Source: CF-162 sp040882565 (GTDB taxonomy: Bacteria > Chloroflexota > Dehalococcoidia > SM23-28-2 > RBG-16-64-32). Taken from it: DNA of 64,000 nucleotides. The DNA is taken from contig JBBEAZ010000019.1 in NCBI GenBank assembly GCA_040882565.1, positions 52,082 through 116,081 on the forward strand. Reading direction: 5' to 3'. The notes under the pieces were generated by a model. The model had not been told where the DNA came from, did not search any database, and saw nothing but the letters and a program-made list of their open reading frames with translations. Below, in pieces: positions 58,459 to 64,000 of this stretch. Positions within the stretch are counted from its first letter, which is position 1; every line of letters starts with the position of its first letter. A program made the position numbers and the translations under genes.

Positions 58459-59196
58459 TTAAGGGGTCGGGGGTGGGGCGCTTCCAGACCTCAGCCGCCG
58501 ATCATGCTCGCGAACCTCGAGCGCGACGCGGAGGCCGTAGTCGTTGTAGCGGTAGTCCGGCGGGATGCTGCTGCGGCCGGCGCAACGGGAGACCTTGACC
58601 AGGTGACGCCAGGCACCGCCGCGGGAGGCGCGGCGGTCGCCGCCGGTTGGGCCTGTCGGGTCGCGATGGGGGGAGACGGCGTAGTAGGCAGGGTCGTACC
58701 AGTCGGAGCACCATTCGTGGATGTTGAAGCCGATGTCGATGAGGCCGTAGCCGTTAGGCGGCGCCGAGCCGACGTCCCAGGTGGCGTCCATCGGGAAGCG
58801 GCCGCCGTCGCCCGTCCAGGGTTCGTCGCCCCAGGGGTAGCGCAGGCCGTCGGTGCCGCCGACGGCTGCCTTCTCCCACTCGGCTTCGGTGGGCAGGCGG
58901 AAGCGGGCGCCGAGGGCCTCGGTGAGCCAGTCGCAGTAGGCGACGGCTTCGGGCCAGCTGATGCCGACGACGGGCTGTCGTGGGCGGTTGAAGGCGGGGT
59001 CGTCCCAGAAGCGGGGCGGCTCGCCGTTCGTGGCTTTGAGGTAGGCGTCGTAATCGTCGTTGGTGACGGGGAGGATGGCGAGCCGGAAGGCGCCCAGGGT
59101 GACGAGGTGGGCGGGACGCTCGTCGGGGCGGCCGTTGTCGTCGCCCATGGTGAAGGGACCGGCGGGGATGAGGACGGTCTCGGGAGGGGAGGGCAT
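58459..59196 (-). CDS. SUMF1/FGE-family protein without the copper-binding cysteines
   Basis: A 245-residue protein of the formylglycine-generating-enzyme-like (SUMF1, C-type-lectin fold) family. It shows VLIPAGPFTMGDDNGRPDER, VVGISWPEAVAYCDWLTEAL, RLPTEAEWEKAAVGG, YPWGDEP and DIGFNIHEWCSDWY. In true FGE the segment after GG(S/A) carries two cysteines that bind copper; here it reads GGAWRHLVKVSRCAGRS, with His and Ser at those places. It is therefore probably not the activator of the sulfatase at 54 kb, but that is inference. TAAACT ends 6 nt before the ATG. The C-terminus abuts the repeat array. Confidence 0.88.
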   Translation of the reverse strand: MPSPPETVLIPAGPFTMGDDNGRPDERPAHLVTLGAFRLAILPVTNDDYDAYLKATNGEPPRFWDDPAFNRPRQPVVGISWPEAVAYCDWLTEALGARFRLPTEAEWEKAAVGGTDGLRYPWGDEPWTGDGGRFPMDATWDVGSAPPNGYGLIDIGFNIHEWCSDWYDPAYYAVSPHRDPTGPTGGDRRASRGGAWRHLVKVSRCAGRSSIPPDYRYNDYGLRVALEVREHDRRLRSGSAPPPTP

Positions 59197-59262
59197 ATGG
59201 CGAGTTTATCGCCAGTCGTCGGTGCGCTGTAGACTAAGGCAACGTTAGCCGAGGAGGTTCTC

Positions 59263-61050
59263 ATGCTCGCACGTTCCCTGGTGACAGTCGCTGTCCTCGC
59301 CCTCTGCGTCATCGCGCCATTGCCCGCGGGTCCGGCGGGGGCGTCGCAGGCCCTCAACGTGACAAAGACCGCGGACGCCGCCGACGGCGTGTGTGACGCC
59401 GACTGCTCGCTGCGCGAGGCGGTGATCGCGGCGAACGCGAACCCAGACACCAACACAATCAACGTGCCGTCTGGCACCTATGTCCTCACGATCCCCGGTG
59501 ATCACGAAGAGGAAGCCGCGCAGGACGACCTCGACCTGAACGAAGACGTGACAATTGTGGGCGCGGGCACGGACACGCCGCTCGGCGCGTCGGGCGTAGG
59601 AGCAACGATCATCGACGGCAACGACCAGACGCGCATCTTCGACGTCGTGCCGGAAGACATCGTCGTCGCGATGTCGAACATGACCCTACGGAACGGGCTG
59701 TCGCCCACGGTCGGTGGGGCGATCGACAATCACGCTGAGCTGACGCTGACGGACGTCGCTATAACCGGCAACGACGCGCCGATAGGCGGAGGCATCTCGA
59801 ACCGGGGCGACCTGACCCTCGAACGGGTGACGATATCCGGAAACACGGCGATGGGCAACGGCGGCGGGATACGCAACGAGGCGACGGGTACGCTCACCGT
59901 CCGGGACAGCACCATCTCCGAGAACTCGGCGGCCGAGGCCTTCGCCGAGGGCGGCGGCATCGCGAACGCAGGCGCGGCGATGCTCGACGGCGTGCTGGTG
60001 GAAGACAACGAGTCGGAAGACTCCGGCGGTGGCATCCAAAACGCCTTCGGTGGGCAGCTGACTGTGCTGAACAGCGTCATCGATAGCAACGAGTCGCTGA
60101 CCTCGGCCAGCGGGGCGATCCAGAACAACGGCGAGGTCACCATCTTCGACAGTATGGTCAGCAACAACACCTCCGCGAACGAGGGCGGCGCGATGCGCAG
60201 TAACGGCTCCCTGACCATCGAAGACTCGACGTTCTCCGGCAATACGGCGGGCACGCGCGCCGGCGCCGTGCTCGCCGCATACCTGCAGGTGAAGAACAGT
60301 ACCTTCAGCGGCAACGCGGCGATGGATGGGGATGGCGGCGGAATTCAGATTGATGGCGCTCTGGCGCTGCAGAACGTGACGATCACGGGCAACAGCGCGT
60401 CGTCCGGCGGGGGTGGGCTCGCGTTCGAGGGTGCTGTAGCGGCCATCGCTAACACGATCATCGCGGGCAACGTGGGCGATGATTGCCAGATCGGCGACCC
60501 GCTCACGAGCCTCGGCTACAACCTCGACGGCGACGGCACCTGCGGGTTCGCTGCCGGTGGCGACCTGCCGAACACGGACCCGCAGCTCGGGCCGCTGGCG
60601 GACAACGGTGGGCCGACGCTGACGCACGCGCTGCTGGCCGGCAGCCCGGCGATCGACGCCGCGGGCCAGGCCAATTGTCCGGAGGAGGACCAGCGTGGGG
60701 TGCTACGCGGCATTGACTGCGACATCGGCGCGTTCGAGTACGTCGCTCTTGCTGGCGATCAGCGGACGTGGGGCGATGACAACTGCTCCGGGGCGCCGGA
60801 CCCGGTGGACTCGCTGCTGACGCTGCGCTTCGACGGCGGCCTGTCGGCGGATACGGGCGAGTGCCCGCCGATGGGTGATGTGGTGGAGGTGGCGAACGCC
60901 TCGCCGCACCCCTGGGGCGACGTCGACTGTTCCGGCGCGGTGAACCCGGTGGACTCGCTGAAGCTGCTGCGCTTCGACGCGGGGCTCAGCGTAGCTCAGC
61001 CGGTGGGATGCCCGGAGATGGGGGCCGACGTCCTGGTGGTAACAGGGTAG
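59263..61050 (+). CDS. CSLREA-domain parallel beta-helix surface protein with dockerin-like C-terminus
   Basis: A 595-residue secreted protein. A signal peptide (1-27) precedes the CSLREA domain (DGVCDADCSLREAVIAANA). From about 75 to 400 it forms a right-handed beta-helix with repeated G(N/E)xT/LTIxDSTxSGN-like turns, ending in a choice-of-anchor Q-type region (NTDPQLGPLADNGGPTLTHA ... DIGAFEY). The last 100 residues hold two dockerin-like repeats, DDNCSGAPDPVDSLLTLR and DVDCSGAVNPVDSLKLLR, each a calcium-loop-like D-x-D/N-C-S-G. No cohesin is encoded nearby. GGAGG lies 6 nt before the ATG and TAGACT is further upstream. Likely an adhesin or cell-wall protein. Confidence 0.85.
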   Translation: MLARSLVTVAVLALCVIAPLPAGPAGASQALNVTKTADAADGVCDADCSLREAVIAANANPDTNTINVPSGTYVLTIPGDHEEEAAQDDLDLNEDVTIVGAGTDTPLGASGVGATIIDGNDQTRIFDVVPEDIVVAMSNMTLRNGLSPTVGGAIDNHAELTLTDVAITGNDAPIGGGISNRGDLTLERVTISGNTAMGNGGGIRNEATGTLTVRDSTISENSAAEAFAEGGGIANAGAAMLDGVLVEDNESEDSGGGIQNAFGGQLTVLNSVIDSNESLTSASGAIQNNGEVTIFDSMVSNNTSANEGGAMRSNGSLTIEDSTFSGNTAGTRAGAVLAAYLQVKNSTFSGNAAMDGDGGGIQIDGALALQNVTITGNSASSGGGGLAFEGAVAAIANTIIAGNVGDDCQIGDPLTSLGYNLDGDGTCGFAAGGDLPNTDPQLGPLADNGGPTLTHALLAGSPAIDAAGQANCPEEDQRGVLRGIDCDIGAFEYVALAGDQRTWGDDNCSGAPDPVDSLLTLRFDGGLSADTGECPPMGDVVEVANASPHPWGDVDCSGAVNPVDSLKLLRFDAGLSVAQPVGCPEMGADVLVVTG

Positions 61051-61064
61051 CCAGGCGCCTGTCA

Positions 61065-61090
61065 CTCGTTGAGTTTGTTTGGCAATTCGC
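61065..61090. repeat. 26-bp dispersed repeat, copy 1
   Basis: CTCGTTGAGTTTGTTTGG and the following CAATTCGC recur at 62824-62850 with one substitution and one extra T. The second copy is the coding end of the methyltransferase gene (LPNKLNEP). Here it lies between genes, after the beta-helix gene. Confidence 0.7.
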
Positions 61091-61200
61091 GTGGCGGCCA
61101 CGCCCCGGATAGCCAGCGAGGGCCCCGAAGGGCCCCCGGCTGTGCGATTTCGTGGCGGTTACCAGGTCCCAGTGCTTGTCGGACTGGGCACAAGTGGTGG
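61065..61200 (-). pseudogene. Degenerate remnant of a zinc-ribbon gene 3' end
   Basis: On the minus strand, TTGTGCCCAGTCCGACAAGC recalls the CAQCNK codons of the zinc-ribbon fossil at 62.5 kb, and the remnant ends in CTGGTAACC, the same Trp-stop-CC as both other copies. A GGGCCC-loop-GGGCCC hairpin follows, as after the other copies. Most of the domain is deleted and the frame is broken. The last 26 nt match the 3' end of the methyltransferase gene at 62.8 kb. The match is short, so this is a tentative call. Confidence 0.35.
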
Positions 61201-61373
61201 GCCGCCTCCTGCGATGGGAAATCGGTCCCGGGCGCAGCCAAAGTGCGGGATAGAGTGACGAACCCCGCCGTTTTGACCAAATTGCAACCAGGACTTTCCC
61301 GATCGTTGACTGTGAGAAGCGGCGGGTAGAAGCACAATGGGGGAGATATAAGACAATTGAGGAAGGCGCCCCC

Positions 61374-62417
61374 ATGAGGACTCATCGTACCTACAATTTC
61401 CGTGAATCCGGGCAGAGCCTGGTGCTGTTCGCCGTGTTGCTCCCGGTGATGGCCATGATCGTCGCACTCGTGACCGACGTCGGGATGCTGACCGTCGAGC
61501 GGCGACGCCTGCAGAACGCTGCTGATGCGTCGGCTCTCGCCGGGGCGAGGATGCTCCCCGGTAATCCCGATTCGGCCGTGGCTGATGTAGAAGCGTACGC
61601 CGGTCTGAACGATATCGAAGACGACGAGATCGTTTCGATCGAGGTGACCGCAACTCATGTGCACGACGACACGATCGAGGTTGAACTGACGCGTGACGTC
61701 GGGTTTAACTTCGCCACTCTGTTTGGAGTATTCAGCTCTTCGGTGACTGTTCGCGCAACGGCGCTGACGGGCGGTATCACCGGCGTGAGCACCCTGGCGC
61801 CCTTCGGAGTCGAGGAGGACGTGTTCGCAGGACTGGACCAGGGGGACACTACGACGCTGAAGTACAACGCGACCAGTGGTGAGGACGGCAATTTCCTGCC
61901 GCTGGTGATGGACGCTCCGGGGTCCGATGAATACGGCGAGAATATCGTGTCAGGGAGCGAAGGGTTCCTTTGTTCCACGGGCTTTGAAACGGAGAATTGT
62001 CCAAGCGAGGTGAGCACCCAGCCGGGCAATGTGATCGGTAAGACCAAGTCGGCGCTGGATTGGATTTTCGAGAACACGAGCGAATCGTGCGACACCTACG
62101 ACGAGGTACTGCAAACCCAACCAGGGACTACGCGGTTGGTGATGACGCCTGAGTGCAACCGTTTCTCGAACCCAACGGCGCAGAGCTACCAGCTGATCAT
62201 CGTGCCCGTGATCACGAACCTGTGCAACGGGTCGTGCGATGTAACCGTGCTGGAGTTTGCTCTCTTCTTCATTGAGAGCTACTCGTGCGGCGGCGGTGGT
62301 CAGGGGAACAGTTGCGACCTGGTTGGCCGCTATGCAAGGGCAGCGGGTAGCGTTGAAGGGATCGTCGGTGCTTACGACCCGGACGGATCGGTGAAGTCTG
62401 TGAGGCTGATCAAGTAA
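61374..62417 (+). CDS. Tad-like (TadE/TadG-type) secreted or pilus-associated protein
   Basis: A 347-residue protein. The N-terminus ESGQSLVLFAVLLPVMAMIV with ALVTDVGMLTVERRRLQNAADASALAGA is the Tad (PF13400-type) signature of Flp pilus-assembly proteins, a single-span anchor with the rest outside. Residues 135-347 form a cysteine-containing domain (11 Cys or so) with no known relative. There are no other tad genes in the window. AGGAAGG lies 8 nt before the ATG; TTGACT at 61306 and TATAAG at 61347 may be promoter parts. The 323-nt gap upstream also holds a degenerate zinc-ribbon remnant. A strong terminator follows. Confidence 0.8.
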   Translation: MRTHRTYNFRESGQSLVLFAVLLPVMAMIVALVTDVGMLTVERRRLQNAADASALAGARMLPGNPDSAVADVEAYAGLNDIEDDEIVSIEVTATHVHDDTIEVELTRDVGFNFATLFGVFSSSVTVRATALTGGITGVSTLAPFGVEEDVFAGLDQGDTTTLKYNATSGEDGNFLPLVMDAPGSDEYGENIVSGSEGFLCSTGFETENCPSEVSTQPGNVIGKTKSALDWIFENTSESCDTYDEVLQTQPGTTRLVMTPECNRFSNPTAQSYQLIIVPVITNLCNGSCDVTVLEFALFFIESYSCGGGGQGNSCDLVGRYARAAGSVEGIVGAYDPDGSVKSVRLIK

Positions 62418-62441
62418 GCCTGGGTCCGCCTTGCAACGTGA

Positions 62442-62465
62442 ACGGGGGCCCCGAAGGGCCCCCGT
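62442..62465. terminator. Bidirectional terminator after the Tad-like gene
   Basis: A perfect 10-bp stem, ACGGGGGCCC and GGGCCCCCGT, closes the 4-nt loop CGAA. The plus side continues CATGGTTTTT. On the minus strand it follows the 3' end of the zinc-ribbon fossil, whose terminator it may once have been. Confidence 0.75.
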
Positions 62466-62483
62466 CATGGTTTTTGCAGTTGG

Positions 62484-62697
62484 TTACCAGCTGCGGCTGG
62501 TCTGCGGGCGCTTGCTGAAGCAGTCGCTGCAGTAAACGGGCTTGTCGCCGCGGGGCAGGAAGGGGGCTTCAGTCTGCTTGTTGCACTGGGCGCAGGTGGG
62601 CGGGGCGCTCGTCGGGGCGGCCGATGTCGTCGCCCATGGTGAAGGGGCCGGCGGGGATGAGGACAGTCTCGGGAGGTGTGGGCACGGGGTGAGTTTA
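62484..62697 (-). pseudogene. Hybrid fossil: SUMF1-family gene start joined to a zinc-ribbon gene end
   Basis: The segment begins with the TAAACT -10 box (62692-62697), a 6-nt spacer and a GTG at 62685, then codes PPETVLIPAGPFTMGDD, about 92% identical over 90 nt to the start of the SUMF1-family gene at 59196. After the codons for RPAHL it switches to the 3' half of a zinc-ribbon gene (CAQCNKQTEAPFLPRGDKPVY, CSDC, then SRSW and stop), but in another frame. The translated hybrid would therefore be 38 residues ending at 62569. It is most probably the scar of a recombination event and not a working gene. Confidence 0.7.
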
Positions 62698-62817
62698 GCG
62701 TCCCGAAGGGGGTGTCAGAGGCCGCTTGTACGATTGATCCCAGCCGAGTGTATCTGTGGCTGATTGATTTTTGACGAGAGCGAATTAGGGTGGTGATCTC
62801 TAAGGGGTGCCCTGCGG

Positions 62818-63636
62818 CTACGGCTCGTTGAGTTTGTTTGGTAATTTCGCTGTTGCGAGGACGCGGCCGCAGTAGATGTCGCGCTCCAGGGTGAGGGTCA
62901 TTTCGCTGAGGAGGGCTGCCGCGGCAAGCGGGCCCATCTCCTGGCGGAGTGCGTCTTGCGCCTCGACGCACGCGCGGTAGGCGCCGGTCAGGCGGTCGTG
63001 CCAGCGCGGGGTCTGGTCGTAGCGGAGGACGTCGAAGCCGGCTTCGGCGAGGAGTGGGCGATAGTCGGAGACGGGGTCGTCGCCGATGACGGGCAGGCCT
63101 TCGGTGCGCACGGGGTCCAACTCGAAGGCGAAGAAGGCGAGGACGCCGCCGGGGCGGAGGATGCGGGCGAACTCGCGGAGGGCGGCGCGCTTGTCCGGGG
63201 CGTACTGAAGGGCGTCGATGGACATCGCGGCGTCCTGCGAAGCCGTCTCGATGCCGGTGTCGGCGAAGCTGCCGACGGCGAAGCGCGCGTTGCCGGTGAG
63301 CCGAAGACGCTCGGCGCGGGCCTGGGCCTGGGCGACGGCGACGCTGGAGAAGTCGATGCCGACGAGGTGGGCGCCGGTCTCGCGGGTTAGCCAGAGAGCG
63401 GGGCCGCCCATGCCGCAGGCGATGTCGGCGAAGTGGGAGGACGGGGTGAGGCGCAGGGTCGCGGCGAGGTCACGGAGGCCGGCGAGGGTGACGAAGCTGA
63501 TGTGGGCGAAGTCGTCCGCGTAGTCCTGGCCGGCGGCGTGCTCCTTCCAGAGGCGCGCGAGGGTGGGGCTGCGGGGCATGGCCTCGTAGACGGCGTCATA
63601 ACCCTGGGCGACGATGGAGGGGTCGGTCTGAGGCAT
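62818..63636 (-). CDS. Class I SAM-dependent methyltransferase
   Basis: A 272-residue methyltransferase. Motif I is HFADIACGMGGPALWLT, the acidic strand is LVGIDFSSVAVAQAQARAE, and AMSIDALQYAPDKRAALREFARILRPGGVLAFF gives motifs II-III as in UbiE/MenG-like and sarcosine-type enzymes acting on small molecules. The C-terminal third is specific and gives no hint of substrate. The final codons (LPNKLNEP) coincide with a 26-bp sequence repeated at 61.1 kb, so the true 3' end may have been altered by recombination. No Shine-Dalgarno sequence is obvious before the ATG. Confidence 0.85.
   Translation of the reverse strand: MPQTDPSIVAQGYDAVYEAMPRSPTLARLWKEHAAGQDYADDFAHISFVTLAGLRDLAATLRLTPSSHFADIACGMGGPALWLTRETGAHLVGIDFSSVAVAQAQARAERLRLTGNARFAVGSFADTGIETASQDAAMSIDALQYAPDKRAALREFARILRPGGVLAFFAFELDPVRTEGLPVIGDDPVSDYRPLLAEAGFDVLRYDQTPRWHDRLTGAYRACVEAQDALRQEMGPLAAAALLSEMTLTLERDIYCGRVLATAKLPNKLNEP
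62824..62850. repeat. 26-bp dispersed repeat, copy 2
   Basis: CTCGTTGAGTTTGTTTGG followed by TAATTTCGC; see the copy at 61065. It encodes the last residues of the methyltransferase on the minus strand. Confidence 0.7.
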
Positions 63637-63819
63637 CTCGCAGATATGGTTTCACGCTATCCGGCTACGTGACAAGGCCGAAATGTCACTGATTGATTTC
63701 GTTCTGCATTTTCGTGTTGTGGGATTACGTGATGATTCTAGAATGAAACGGCAGCGCAGATACGAAATGGCGGAAACGCGCACATTACGTTAAGTGCAAA
63801 AGGGGCAATAATTGGTCTA

Positions 63820-64000
63820 GTGACAGGCGGCGCTTTGAGTACGGAGCAGCATTGGTTAGCGTTGGCGCTACTCGATGTTTATGAAGAGCCCCGGTCACCA
63901 TCGGCGTCTAATTGCCGCTTTTGCGGGCGCTCCGGCTGCGGAGAATGGGCGCTGACCCGGCGCGCGGCAACCGGCGAATGGGAGCGGCTCGTCGCGCCCG
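63820..64000 (+). CDS. Hypothetical protein, 5' part only
   Basis: The frame is open from a GTG to the window edge, 60 codons. It contains EQHWLALALLDVYEEPRSP and then NCRFCGRSGCGEWALTRRA, with CxxC plus a third Cys that may start a zinc finger. AATAAT ends 7 nt before the GTG, which fits the leaderless pattern; a TTG five codons later is the alternative start. The 183-nt gap before it is A/T-richer than the rest of the window and holds no other gene. No family can be named from this fragment. Confidence 0.45.
   Translation, partial: MTGGALSTEQHWLALALLDVYEEPRSPSASNCRFCGRSGCGEWALTRRAATGEWERLVAP

Noticed and set aside
58135..59232. A 365-codon open frame across the repeats on the plus strand
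   Set aside because: It crosses the N gap and lies antisense to the well-supported SUMF1-family gene. GC-rich antisense frames stay open by chance.

Overview
This window is GC-rich bacterial DNA, read here as a contig from an uncultured member of the Chloroflexota, probably near the Dehalococcoidia. That placement is inference. It rests on the cmk-plsC-ispH / glmS / dgt / dnaG / rpoD block, CSLREA and dockerin-like secreted proteins with DCSGxxxPVDSL motifs, small RRM and zinc-ribbon proteins, and the mix of Shine-Dalgarno-led and apparently leaderless genes. No phage, insertion sequence or CRISPR array was seen. Two runs of N (39656-39665, followed by 25 C; and 58182-58281) show that this is a scaffold.

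Layout. 1-9.3 kb: a TetR regulator overlapping the start of a probable haloalkane dehalogenase, small acyltransferase, hydrolase and phosphotransferase genes, a diguanylate cyclase, tRNA-Met, a CoA-type Nudix enzyme and a histidine phosphatase. 9.3-17.8 kb: tRNA-Gly, nrdR, an acyl-CoA dehydrogenase and a complete 2-oxoacid dehydrogenase operon (E3, E1 alpha, E1 beta, E2) ending in lipB. 17.8-28.3 kb: an ABC exporter pair behind a CRP-like palindrome, a CoA-transferase, a frameshifted DinB-like gene, tRNA-Phe, alanine dehydrogenase, a DRTGG protein, an RNA uracil methyltransferase and maf. 28.3-39.7 kb: a 27-codon mini-gene with its own terminator, a PcrA/UvrD helicase, a serine hydrolase, MscS, CorA, a possible structured RNA, a cupredoxin, mazG with a thioredoxin-like gene, and others. 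39.7-48.6 kb: the housekeeping block on the minus strand. It links DNA priming and transcription (dnaG, rpoD), nucleotide supply (dgt, cmk), and lipid, isoprenoid and amino-sugar precursors (plsC, ispH, glmS).

48.6-64 kb is the accessory part. It holds a three-module secreted protein, two RRM proteins, zinc-ribbon mini-proteins, a thioesterase, a CxPxR sulfatase, an acyl-ACP desaturase-like protein, a lipase, a 95-bp tandem repeat array broken by an assembly gap, a SUMF1-family protein, a CSLREA/dockerin-like surface protein, a Tad-like protein and a methyltransferase. This end also carries recombination debris: the promoter and first 31 or so codons of the SUMF1-family gene have been copied and joined out of frame to the 3' end of a zinc-ribbon gene.

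The most general signal is regulatory. About twenty genes have a TAnnnT -10 box ending 6-12 nt before the start codon, often exactly 6 or 10, with no Shine-Dalgarno sequence. This suggests extensive leaderless transcription and was used to choose several starts. Three other genes appear to begin at CTG or ACG.
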